Shown: in pieces, positions 1 through 7,020 of the stretch
Layout: every line of letters starts with the position of its first letter
Position numbering within the stretch: the first letter of the stretch is position 1
Source of the DNA: Dehalococcoidia bacterium
Lineage (GTDB): Bacteria > Chloroflexota > Dehalococcoidia > Lucifugimonadales > Australimonadaceae
Reading direction: 5' to 3'
NCBI GenBank assembly: GCA_021296055.1
Contig: JAGWBE010000012.1
Span: forward strand, 4,597-25,040
DNA length: 20,444 nucleotides
Notes under the pieces: generated by a model
The model's input: the letters and a program-made list of their open reading frames with translations, nothing else
Told to the model about the DNA's origin: nothing
Databases searched by the model: none
Translations under genes and position numbers: made by a program

Positions 1-22
1 GAGGGGTGCCCCCACGCCCCCA

Positions 23-47
23 GCCGAGGGGGCGACCGCCCCTCGGC
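23..47. repeat. Strong GC hairpin near left edge
   Basis: Positions 23-31 plus 33 pair with 38-47 (GCCGAGGGG against CCCCTCGGC, one bulged G at 32, four-base loop). No T-tract follows on either strand, so a Rho-independent terminator is not supported. It lies about 100 nt beyond the stop of the minus-strand M20-like gene and could mark its 3' end. The remaining bases of 1-151 hold only a degenerate copy of the palindromic repeat family at 81-100. Confidence 0.4.
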
Positions 48-80
48 GCTCCCGGCGTGAAGAGGCCTGGATTACGCAAC

Positions 81-100
81 AATCCCCGAAGGCGGGAATC
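81..100. repeat. Degenerate palindromic repeat copy
   Basis: The arms AATCCCCG and GGCGGGAAT surround a short AA/GG centre, resembling the attcccgc-N4-gcgggaat elements at 10479-10498 and 14809-14828 but with an imperfect left arm. It is intergenic, like the other copies. Confidence 0.4.
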
Positions 101-151
101 GCAGGATAGGGCGCGCCAACCCTGCGCCGGGGGGCGTCCCTGCTCTGCCCT

Positions 152-1513
152 TTACGCCAGCCCCAGCTCCCCGCGCGGCCTGGTGCAGGTGTCCACCGCC
201 GCGTAGATGGCCGCCTTCGTAACCTTCACCAGGTCGGGGATGTAGCTGAACCCCATCCCCCCGAGCCCCTCCCACTCCTTTGGCGCGTTAGCGGGCGGGA
301 AGGGCATGCCGAACCGCGCCGTGGGAATGCCCAGGTTGCGGATCGCGGAGGCGTCCGTCTGACCGCTCACCTGCGGCGGCGGCTCGTGCGGACGCCCCTC
401 CGCGTACTCCCAACCCCGCATCGACGAGTGGATGATCCAGTTGTCCGGGTCGGTGCTGCCGCCGGGGTAGGAGGCGAACATCTCCCAGTCCAACTCCAGC
501 GACGAGTCGGCGGCGCGGATGGCGTCGATCGCCTCGCCGAACTGCGCGGCGACGTCCGCCGTCGAGGCGCGCGGGTTGCAGCGCACGTCCACGTAGATCT
601 CCGTCACGGCTGATGGAAAGGCCGGGCGGTAGGGCCAACCAGCCCGCAGCGCAGAGATGTTGCCCTGCGGCGCGCACTGCCCCGACGTGTTCCGTTTCGT
701 GTACTCCGGCAGCCACTCCTCGAGCGCCAGGATCACCTTAGCCGCGTCCGTCGCGGAATTGCGGTAGCCCGGCACGCCACGCGGGATGCCCGCGTAGCCC
801 ATCGTCCCGCGCACCGTCACCTTGAACCAGCACAACCCCACCTCTTCCCAGAACACCGCCCACCACGGCTTGCAGATGATGGCGAAGTCGGGCGCGACGC
901 CGTGCGTCAGCATGTAGGTTACGCCGCTGCCCAAGCCGTGGCTCTGGCGCTCGTGCGGCGGCGGCGTCATCGGCATTCCGCCCCCTGCGAACGCCGCGAG
1001 CAGGTCGCCCGACAGCGGCACGCCCGCCTGCTTGACGGCCACTGCCGCCTCCACCATCGCCGTAACCATCCCCTTGGGGTTGGACGCGCCCAAGCCGATG
1101 ACGTTGCCGCCCTCGTCGACGTGCGCTTGCGGAAGCATGTCGGGGCGCAGCTCCGGCCCCGCCCACGGGACGTCGTCCGCGTCCGCCGTCAGGTGCGTGT
1201 CGATGGGTGCGTACAGCATCAGCGAGGCGCCCGCGCCCGAGCCGTGCACGCGCCCCACCGCGTTCCCCGAGTCCTCGTCCATCCCTTGGTAGAAGGCGTC
1301 GAACCCCGCCTCCCGCATGTACGCGGCGACGAACTCGCTCGCGGCGCGCTCATGCCCCGTCGGGCTGTGGATGGCGGTGATGTCGCGGTTGAACGCGCGC
1401 ATGCGCTCCTCGTCGATGGCCGCGCACGCCTGCTCGACCCATTCTCGCTGCTGCGCCGACAGGGGCGCCTGCTTTGTCGTTATCCGCGTCGGAACCTTCG
1501 ATGCGTCCGCCAT
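152..1513 (-). CDS. M20-fold peptidase-like protein lacking metal ligands
   Basis: A 453-residue protein with the overall plan of the M20/dapE/ArgE/carboxypeptidase-G2 family. The family landmarks can be aligned: strand YAPIDTH (101-107), GLGASNPKG (140-148), lid-domain strand VTVRGTMGYAGIP (232-244), SGQTDASAIRNLGIPTARFG (383-402) and a C-terminal helix. Most residues that bind the two zinc ions or catalyse are changed: the first His is Pro103 (Asp105 is kept), the bridging Asp is Asn145, the Glu-Glu pair is Gly177-Gly178, the next acidic ligand is Lys215, the lid His is Tyr240, and no His occurs near the C-terminus where the last ligand belongs. It is therefore probably not a conventional zinc peptidase; the reading frame is intact and full length, so it is unlikely to be decayed. 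The ATG at 1513 follows AGGAGG at 8-nt spacing. It lies 69 nt downstream of a substrate-binding lipoprotein gene on the same strand, so both are probably co-transcribed. Fold assignment is good; substrate unknown. Confidence 0.85.
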   Translation of the reverse strand: MADASKVPTRITTKQAPLSAQQREWVEQACAAIDEERMRAFNRDITAIHSPTGHERAASEFVAAYMREAGFDAFYQGMDEDSGNAVGRVHGSGAGASLMLYAPIDTHLTADADDVPWAGPELRPDMLPQAHVDEGGNVIGLGASNPKGMVTAMVEAAVAVKQAGVPLSGDLLAAFAGGGMPMTPPPHERQSHGLGSGVTYMLTHGVAPDFAIICKPWWAVFWEEVGLCWFKVTVRGTMGYAGIPRGVPGYRNSATDAAKVILALEEWLPEYTKRNTSGQCAPQGNISALRAGWPYRPAFPSAVTEIYVDVRCNPRASTADVAAQFGEAIDAIRAADSSLELDWEMFASYPGGSTDPDNWIIHSSMRGWEYAEGRPHEPPPQVSGQTDASAIRNLGIPTARFGMPFPPANAPKEWEGLGGMGFSYIPDLVKVTKAAIYAAVDTCTRPRGELGLA

Positions 1514-1540
1514 GCCAAAACCCTCCTTCTCCTACGCCTT

Positions 1541-1555
1541 TCCGTCATTCCCGCC
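1541..1555 (+). repeat. Half copy of dispersed palindromic repeat
   Basis: TCCGTCATTCCCGCC matches one arm and outer flank (complement of gcgggaatgacgga) of the full element at 10479-10504. The second arm is missing. It sits in the 69-nt gap between the two genes of the substrate-binding-protein operon. Confidence 0.4.
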
Positions 1556-1582
1556 TTCCTCTCCGTCGCTCCCGCCCCGCTC

Positions 1583-2809
1583 CTAATGCCCCACTTCCAC
1601 TATCTCCACTTCCTCTATCCGCTCGTCCGCCGTGAAGCGCCATGTGCTGATGTGTCCGCGCGTTAGGTCGCCGTTGTCGTCCCAATCCAGCGTTCCGCCC
1701 GCGCCCTCGAGGTTGATGTCCTTCCCCTCGCGCACTAGGCGGAGCGCCTCGGCGACGCCCTCAGGGGTGGCGTGCACGAGCGCGCCCGGCGCGCCGGCGA
1801 CGACGCGCAGCTGGTCGCGGATCGCCGCGCCGTCCACGCTCCCGGCCGCCTGCGCCGCCAGCATGATGGTCATAGCCGCGTCGTACGTCTCCTTTACGTA
1901 GGTCATCTGGGCAGGTTGCCCGTAGCGCTCCTCGAACGCCGCGTCCCACGTCCTGCTCGTTTCGTTGGACGGCGGCGGCGCGCCGGACGTGCCGTACATC
2001 CCGCCGAGATGCTCCCCGCCGACCTCTTCCACCACGCGCGGGCGCTTCATCGCGTCGGCGAACACGAACTGGTCGTACAGCCCCAACTCGATCGCTTCCT
2101 TCACGATGGCGATGCCCGCCGACGCGAAGTCGATGACCACCAGCGCCTGCGCGCCTTGACTGGCCGTCTTCTCCAGCGCCTCGCGGTAGGAGGTCAGCTC
2201 CGTGTGCATGCTCACGCTCACGATGCCGCCGTCCCACGCCGCCGCGAACGTCTCCGCCAGCCCCCGCCCATACGGGTCGTTACGGTAGGAGACGCCCACG
2301 TTCGTGAATCCTCGCTCCCGCACCACTCGCGCCAGCACCGGGCCTTGCGCGCTGTCGGCTAGCGTCGTGCGGAAGAAGAAGTCGTCGTCCACAGCCTGCG
2401 CCAGCACCGGCGCCGTCGCGGACGGACTGATGGTCGGCACTTGGGCGGGGGCCGTCACCACCTCGACAACGGACAGGGAGGCCGCGCTGGAGTTCGGCCC
2501 CACGATGGCGTGCACGCCTTCCTCCTCCACCAGCAATCGCGCCGACGCCAATGCGGTCTCCGTGTCGCGCGGCGCGTCCATCGCAACGCTCCGTACCGGA
2601 TGCCCCAGCACGCCGCCGTTCTCGTTCACTTGCGCGATGGCCAGGTCGAACCCGCGCTGCCGGTCGGCGGACACCTCCGGCGACCCTGAGAAGTCCAGCA
2701 GCAGCCCGATAGTGAGGGGCTCGTCGCTCTTCGGTTCGCCGCCGAAGCAGCCCGCCGCCAGCAGCGCTAAGGCAGCCAACGCGCCGCTGACCCACAACCT
2801 GCGCGACAA
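1583..2809 (-). CDS. Branched-chain amino-acid-type ABC substrate-binding lipoprotein
   Basis: A periplasmic-binding-protein-type-1 domain (LivJ/LivK-like, Peripla_BP_6) protein of 408 residues. It begins with a lipoprotein signal: arginines at 3-4, a hydrophobic stretch and lipobox LAAGC with Cys21, so a membrane-anchored extracytoplasmic protein is expected. The mature part starts with EPLTIGLLLDFSG and contains the family phrases AIAQVNENGGVLG and AIVGPNSSAAS. I chose the TTG at 2809 because GGAGG (2815-2819) precedes it at 5-nt spacing and because it gives a compact signal peptide; an upstream TTG at 2860 in the same frame would add 17 residues. No permease or ATPase genes follow, so it may serve a transporter encoded elsewhere or act as a receptor. 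The downstream gene is the M20-like protein, suggesting uptake or sensing of a small amide or peptide-like ligand (inference). Confidence 0.9.
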   Translation of the reverse strand: MSRRLWVSGALAALALLAAGCFGGEPKSDEPLTIGLLLDFSGSPEVSADRQRGFDLAIAQVNENGGVLGHPVRSVAMDAPRDTETALASARLLVEEEGVHAIVGPNSSAASLSVVEVVTAPAQVPTISPSATAPVLAQAVDDDFFFRTTLADSAQGPVLARVVRERGFTNVGVSYRNDPYGRGLAETFAAAWDGGIVSVSMHTELTSYREALEKTASQGAQALVVIDFASAGIAIVKEAIELGLYDQFVFADAMKRPRVVEEVGGEHLGGMYGTSGAPPPSNETSRTWDAAFEERYGQPAQMTYVKETYDAAMTIMLAAQAAGSVDGAAIRDQLRVVAGAPGALVHATPEGVAEALRLVREGKDINLEGAGGTLDWDDNGDLTRGHISTWRFTADERIEEVEIVEVGH

Positions 2810-2868
2810 GCCTGCCTCCGTGCGTTCGTGGTGTGCGGGCGTCGCGAGGCGCTCCGCCAAACACGCGC

Positions 2869-2874
2869 AGGTTA
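2869..2874 (-). promoter_or_regulatory. Candidate -10 for substrate-binding protein operon
   Basis: TAACCT on the minus strand lies about 60 nt upstream of the chosen start of the lipoprotein gene, within the 148-nt divergent gap to the SDR gene. No convincing -35 hexamer is visible. Confidence 0.25.
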
Positions 2875-2932
2875 CACGTCAGGCCACCTCCGCTCAATTC
2901 CACACTCGCGCGCACGCTCCGACCGTCTGCCG

Positions 2933-2938
2933 TACACT
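2933..2938 (+). promoter_or_regulatory. Candidate -10 for SDR gene
   Basis: TACACT sits 19 nt before the ATG at 2958. A Shine-Dalgarno-like GAGGTG follows before the start. No clear -35 element. Confidence 0.35.
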
Positions 2939-2957
2939 TGGCCTTGAGGTGACGATC

Positions 2958-3716
2958 ATGGCAGCGGACGCTTTTAGACTGGAAGGCAAAGTCGCCGTCG
3001 TAACCGGCGGCAGCCAGGGGATTGGACGCGGCGCGTCGCTTGCGCTAGCCGCCGCCGGGGCCGCCGTCGCCGTCACCAACGTCCCCGCCAAGCGCGAGGA
3101 CATCGATGAGGTAGTCGAGCAGATCGTCAACGCCGGAGGCGCGGCCAAGGGCTACGACCTCGACGTGTCCGAATCCGCCGGCGTCCGTCCCGTCTTCGAC
3201 GCCATAGCCGCCGACCTCGGGGGAGTGGACATCCTCGTCAACAACGCGGGCGTGCGCCGCAACGCGCCCGCCGCCGACCTCACGGAGGCCGATTGGGACT
3301 TCGTCTTGGGCGTGAACCTCAGGGGAGCGTTCTTCTGCGCCCAGGCCGCCGTCGCCTACATGCGCGAGGGCGGGCGCATCATCAACATCGCCTCCCAGCT
3401 CGCCGTCACCGGCGTGCCCGGCCGGACTCCCTACATCGCCAGCAAGGGCGGCCTGGTGGCTATGACGCGGGCGCTGGCCGTGGAGTGGGTGCCCCTCGGC
3501 GTCACCGTCAACGCCGTCGGCCCCGGCCCCACCGCGACCCCGATGACCGCCAACACGACTCCCGAGGCTGAGGCCGCGCTCCTAGCCCGCTCCCCCCTTG
3601 GCCGCCGCCTCGAGGTCTCCGAAATAGTCGGAACCATCGTCTTCCTGGCGAGCGCCGAGGCGGGCGCCGTCACCGGCCAGCACTTGCTGGTGGACGGCGG
3701 CTGGACGGCCTCGTAG
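2958..3716 (+). CDS. Short-chain dehydrogenase/reductase (classical)
   Basis: A complete 252-residue classical SDR, probably NAD(P)-dependent, acting on a hydroxyl or keto group of unknown substrate. Seen: cofactor loop TGGSQGIG (16-23), NNAG (95-98), catalytic Ser146, Tyr159 and Lys163 (YIASK), the VNAVGPGPTATPM segment after the active site and a C-terminal TGQHLLVDGG. The family is annotated variously as 3-oxoacyl-ACP reductase, glucose dehydrogenase or gluconate 5-dehydrogenase; sequence alone does not decide. The open frame runs upstream to 2304, but that part is antisense to the lipoprotein gene; the ATG at 2958, preceded by GAGGTG, is the natural start. It converges on holA with a 26-nt gap that shows no terminator. 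Confidence 0.93.
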   Translation: MAADAFRLEGKVAVVTGGSQGIGRGASLALAAAGAAVAVTNVPAKREDIDEVVEQIVNAGGAAKGYDLDVSESAGVRPVFDAIAADLGGVDILVNNAGVRRNAPAADLTEADWDFVLGVNLRGAFFCAQAAVAYMREGGRIINIASQLAVTGVPGRTPYIASKGGLVAMTRALAVEWVPLGVTVNAVGPGPTATPMTANTTPEAEAALLARSPLGRRLEVSEIVGTIVFLASAEAGAVTGQHLLVDGGWTAS

Positions 3717-3742
3717 GACCGCGCTCCGGCGAAGGGCAGGGC

Positions 3743-4765
3743 TCATCCCCCGCCGCGCAGCGACGACACTCGCGCCACCAGTTCCGCCAGCGCCACCTCG
3801 TCCGGGCGCTCCCCCGACTTCATCGCGAGGTCGGCCTCGACCAGCAGGCGATAGAGCGCGCCGACGGCCTGCGGCGGGAAGCGCCGCGCCTGCTCAGCCG
3901 TCTTGCGGATCACGAAGTCCGAGGTTGCGCCGATGCGCGGCCCCCACTCCTCTCTTGGCACGCGCAATCGCAGCAACTCCTGCCCCAGCGCCGTCAACCG
4001 CGCCTGCCGCGCCACCATCGACACTAGGTAAGGCCCGCCCGCGCCCTCCGTCAGCAGCGCCTGCAGCTTCGCCATCGCGCGGTCGCCTCGCCCCTCCATC
4101 AGCGCGTCCACCAGGTCGAACACCGACGACTCGCGCAAGCTCGGCGTCAGCGCCTCCACGTCCTGCGCCTCGACGACCTCTTCGCCCGAGCGGTACACCG
4201 CTAACTTCTCCAACTCGTTGTCCATCGCCCACAGGTTCGGCCCAACGTACTCGGCCAGCAGGTCGACGGCGGCGGGCGACAGCCGCGCCCCCTTGCGCGC
4301 CGCCCGCTCCCGTGTCCACTCCTTCAGCTCCTCGCGGCGCAGCGGCGCGAAGCTCCGCACCTCCACGCGCTCCTTCCCCAGCGCTTGGATCTCCCGCAGC
4401 AGCGGATTGCCCAGCGTCACTCTGCCGTCCACGAACGCTACGTCCGTGAAATCGGGCGTCTCCGCCAAGGCTTGAGGCAGCCCCGCCGCCGCGCCCAGCC
4501 CCTCGCCCGGCTGCCGCCGCCCGCGCCTCCCGCCGCCGCCCGAACCCGCAGCCGCCTCCAACAAGCCTTGCACCACCACCAGCCGCCGCTCCGCCAGGAA
4601 CGGCACGACCATCGCCGCCCCCACGAACGCGTTGACCGCGAACCCTCCCGCGTCGAAGCGGCTCACGTTGGGCGCGCGAACGTCCGGCGGCCCCACCGCC
4701 TCGGCGAGCGCCGCCACCGCCTCGTTCGCCGAGAAGGTGTCGTCGCCGTGGAAGACGTAGATCAA
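3743..4765 (-). CDS. holA: DNA polymerase III subunit delta
   Basis: HolA, the clamp-loader subunit that opens the beta sliding clamp. The 340-residue length is usual. The N-terminus YVFHGDDTFSANEAV matches the delta-family opening (Y-x-x-x-G-x-[DE]-x-F); a strand RRLVVVQGL follows near residues 60-68, and the all-helical C-terminal part shows the delta pattern (LREI then LREELKEW, NELEKLAVY near 180, SVFDLVDALMEG, VARQARL). A Gly/Arg-rich insert lies at about residues 74-88. The start is TTG at 4765; there is no good Shine-Dalgarno upstream, and a minus-strand TATAGC ends only 10 nt before it, so the transcript may be almost leaderless (inference). Divergent from the DUF1232 gene with a 39-nt gap. 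Confidence 0.9.
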   Translation of the reverse strand: MIYVFHGDDTFSANEAVAALAEAVGPPDVRAPNVSRFDAGGFAVNAFVGAAMVVPFLAERRLVVVQGLLEAAAGSGGGGRRGRRQPGEGLGAAAGLPQALAETPDFTDVAFVDGRVTLGNPLLREIQALGKERVEVRSFAPLRREELKEWTRERAARKGARLSPAAVDLLAEYVGPNLWAMDNELEKLAVYRSGEEVVEAQDVEALTPSLRESSVFDLVDALMEGRGDRAMAKLQALLTEGAGGPYLVSMVARQARLTALGQELLRLRVPREEWGPRIGATSDFVIRKTAEQARRFPPQAVGALYRLLVEADLAMKSGERPDEVALAELVARVSSLRGGG

Positions 4766-4766
4766 A

Positions 4767-4785
4767 CCAGTGACCGCTATACTGG
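4767..4785. promoter_or_regulatory. Inverted repeat over divergent holA/DUF1232 promoters
   Basis: CCAGT (4767-4771) and ACTGG (4781-4785) form an inverted repeat separated by nine bases. It covers the plus-strand -10-like TATACT (4778-4783) and the minus-strand TATAGC (4781-4776). It could be an operator for both genes or a chance palindrome. Confidence 0.3.
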
Positions 4786-4804
4786 CGGGGAGGGAACCCG
4801 GCTC

Positions 4805-5137
4805 ATGCGCGCGCTGCTCTACCTATTCGGCCAGTTGGCCGCTCTAGTCTACTTTATGTTCCACCGGCAGGTTCCCATGTGGGTCAAACAGCTCCCATGG
4901 GCCGCGTTCGTCTACCTCGTCTGGCCGCGCGACCTCTTCTTCGACTTCCCGCCCCTCCCCGGCTTGCTGGACGACGCGCTCATCGGCTTTCTCCTCCTCA
5001 AGGCCTTCTTCTGGCTCGCGCGCCGCGCCGCGCGGCCTCAGCGCCCCCAAGACCCGCCCGACGGCGCCGTCCCCGCCGACTTCCGCGTCATCGCCCCGCC
5101 GGACCAGAGCGGCGGCGGGCGCGACGCCGCCCCCTAG
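4805..5137 (+). CDS. Small DUF1232 (YkvA-like) membrane protein
   Basis: A 110-residue protein with hydrophobic segments near 4-18, 27-40 and 55-72. The central stretch FVYLVWPRDLFFDFPP (35-50) followed by LPGLLDD (51-57) fits the DUF1232/YkvA signature Y-x-x-x-P-x-D-x-x-x-x-x-P-x-x-G-x-x-D-D, with Pro41, Asp43 and Asp56-Asp57. The family's function is unknown. The C-terminal 35 residues are Pro/Arg-rich and probably cytoplasmic and disordered. The ATG at 4805 is preceded by GGGAGGG. A TATACT box is at 4778-4783. Longer open frames upstream are antisense to holA. Confidence 0.8.
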   Translation: MRALLYLFGQLAALVYFMFHRQVPMWVKQLPWAAFVYLVWPRDLFFDFPPLPGLLDDALIGFLLLKAFFWLARRAARPQRPQDPPDGAVPADFRVIAPPDQSGGGRDAAP

Positions 5138-5154
5138 CCGACCACCCCCGGCGC

Positions 5155-5160
5155 TATAAT
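5155..5160 (+). promoter_or_regulatory. Consensus -10 for ilvD
   Basis: A perfect TATAAT 32 nt before the ilvD ATG, in context GCTATAAT. No recognisable -35 hexamer lies 16-18 nt upstream, where the end of the preceding gene is found. The 5' leader would be about 25 nt and contains GGAGG. Confidence 0.6.
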
Positions 5161-5192
5161 GCCCTCTTGCCCTATCCGGCGGAGGAACTGCC

Positions 5193-6893
5193 ATGACCAC
5201 CGACCCTATGAAGCCGCGCAGCGCCGAGATGACCGACGGCCCGTCGCGCGCAGGCGCGCGCGCCATGCTCAAGGCCATCGGCTTCACCGACGCCGACCTC
5301 GCCAAGCCCATCATCGGCGTCGCCAGCATGTGGACGGAGACGATGCCCTGCAACTTCAACCACCGCGACATGGCCGCCTTCGTCAAGGAGGGCATCCGCG
5401 AGGCCGGCGGCACGCCTATGGAGATCAACACCATCTCCGTCTCCGACGGCGTCTCCATGGGGACCGAGGGAATGAAGGGGTCGCTCATCAGCCGCGAGGT
5501 CATCGTCGACTCCATCGAGGTCGCCGCGCGCGGCCACTCCTTCGATGGCCTCGTCGTCCTCGTCGCCTGCGACAAGACCATCCCCGCGGGCGCTATGGCC
5601 CTCGCCCGCCTCAACATCCCGGGCCTCACCTTCTACACCGGCTCCATCGCCCCAGGCATCTTCGACGGCAAGAAGGTGACGCTCCAAGAGGTCTACGAGG
5701 CCATCGGCGCACACGCCGCCGGACGCATCGACGACGATGCTCTCCACGGCCTCGAGGACGCCGCCTGCCCCGGCGCGGGCGCCTGCGGCGGCCAATTCAC
5801 CGCCAACACCATGGCTATGGCCCTCGAGTTCCTCGGCATAAGCCCCGCAGGCCTCAGCGAATCCCCCGCCGTCGGCGACGCCAAAGCCGAGGCCGCCCGC
5901 GAGGCGGGGCGCATGGCCGTCGGCCTCCTCCGCGATGGCGTGAAGCCCCGCGACCTGATGACCCGCGATGCCTTCGACAACGCCATTGCCTGCGTCGCCG
6001 CGACGGGCGGCTCGACGAACGCGGCCCTCCACCTCGTCGCCATCGCCCGCGAGACCGGAGTCCCTCTCACCCTCGACGAGTTCGATTCCGTTATGCGCCG
6101 CACGCCCATCCTCGCCAGCCTCAAGCCCGGCGGCGACTACGTGGCGACCGACCTCTATGAGGCGGGCGGCTACGCCCTCGTCGCCAAGGAGCTGGCCGAC
6201 GCGGAACTGGTTCACCAGGGCGCGCGCAACATAGACGGGCGCACGCTTGGCCAGATCGCCGCCGCCGCCGCGCCCGCCGCCGGGCAGCGGGTGGTCGTCT
6301 CCGCCACCGAGGCCATCAAGCCGTGGGGCGGCATCGCGGTCTTGCGCGGCAACCTCGCCCCCGATGGATGCGTGGTCAAGCTCGCCGGCCACGACCGCCT
6401 CCACCACCGAGGCCCCGCCCGGGTCTACGACAGTGAGAAGGCCGCCTTCCAAGCCGTCCAGCGCGGCGACATCCAGTCGGGCGACGTGGTGGTCATCCGC
6501 TACGAAGGCCCCGCCGGCGGCCCCGGCATGCAGGAGATGCTCGCCGTAACCGGCGCCCTCGTCGGGCGCGGCCTCGACAGCGAGGTCGGCCTCGTTACCG
6601 ACGGGCGCTTCTCGGGCGCAACCCACGGCTTCACCGTCGGCCACGTCGCCCCCGAGGCCTTCCGCGGCGGCCCCATCGCCGTCGTCCAAGAGGGCGACAT
6701 CGTCGTCATCGACGTGGAGAACCGCCGCCTAGACGTAGAGGTCTCCGACGACGACCTAGCCCGCCGCAAGACGCAGTGGCGCGAGCCCGAGCCCAGATAC
6801 CCCACCGGCGCTCTCGCCAAGTACGCCCGCACCGTCTCCTCCGCCAGCGACGGCGCCATCACTTCCCCCGGCCTCGAGGGCAGCGTGTGGTAG
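5193..6893 (+). CDS. ilvD: Dihydroxy-acid dehydratase
   Basis: IlvD removes water from 2,3-dihydroxyisovalerate and 2,3-dihydroxy-3-methylvalerate, the third common step of valine, leucine and isoleucine synthesis. The 566-residue length is usual. Cysteines 53 (MPCNFN), 126 (ACDKT) and 198 (PGAGACGGQFTANTM) are placed as the three ligands of the iron-sulphur cluster, with Asp85 (SVSDG), Asp127 and Lys128 at the Mg/carbamoyl-lysine site. The C-terminal TDGRFSGATHG carries the serine of the active site. It is better explained as IlvD than as phosphogluconate dehydratase (Edd) because of its length and motifs; a sugar-acid dehydratase is a remote alternative. GGAGG (5181-5185) is 7 nt from the ATG. 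It appears monocistronic: the next gene is convergent and no other ilv gene is adjacent. Confidence 0.96.
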   Translation: MTTDPMKPRSAEMTDGPSRAGARAMLKAIGFTDADLAKPIIGVASMWTETMPCNFNHRDMAAFVKEGIREAGGTPMEINTISVSDGVSMGTEGMKGSLISREVIVDSIEVAARGHSFDGLVVLVACDKTIPAGAMALARLNIPGLTFYTGSIAPGIFDGKKVTLQEVYEAIGAHAAGRIDDDALHGLEDAACPGAGACGGQFTANTMAMALEFLGISPAGLSESPAVGDAKAEAAREAGRMAVGLLRDGVKPRDLMTRDAFDNAIACVAATGGSTNAALHLVAIARETGVPLTLDEFDSVMRRTPILASLKPGGDYVATDLYEAGGYALVAKELADAELVHQGARNIDGRTLGQIAAAAAPAAGQRVVVSATEAIKPWGGIAVLRGNLAPDGCVVKLAGHDRLHHRGPARVYDSEKAAFQAVQRGDIQSGDVVVIRYEGPAGGPGMQEMLAVTGALVGRGLDSEVGLVTDGRFSGATHGFTVGHVAPEAFRGGPIAVVQEGDIVVIDVENRRLDVEVSDDDLARRKTQWREPEPRYPTGALAKYARTVSSASDGAITSPGLEGSVW

Positions 6894-6929
6894 GGACGGG
6901 GCGGAGGTTCGAGCTAAAACGAGAGGAAG

Positions 6930-6968
6930 GAACTGCGTCGAGGTCGCCCTCTTTGGAGAGCGCAGTTC
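6930..6968. terminator. Possible bidirectional stem-loop between convergent genes
   Basis: GAACTGCG (6930-6937) pairs perfectly with CGCAGTTC (6961-6968), with an inner CTCT/AGAG helix (49-52 with 57-60) and an 11-base bulge. It lies between the convergent ilvD and SDR genes. There is no long T-tract, only TTCTTCTC on the plus strand, so it is a weak terminator candidate. The rest of 6894-7020 shows nothing recognisable. Confidence 0.35.
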
Positions 6969-7020
6969 TTCTCGTGAGCTGCGGTGTGTAGCCGATGCGG
7001 TGATGCCGCCTAATCTAACC

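Noticed and set aside
2304..2957. N-terminal extension of the SDR frame by 218 codons
   Set aside because: The extension is antisense to the substrate-binding-protein gene, Ser/Thr/Ala-rich, and the SDR fold begins right after the ATG at 2958, which has its own ribosome binding site.
5172..6689. A 505-codon open frame on the minus strand opposite ilvD
   Set aside because: It lies wholly antisense to a clearly recognised gene, has low-complexity Gly/Ala/Asp/His/Val composition and no motif. High-GC codon use on one strand produces such frames on the other.
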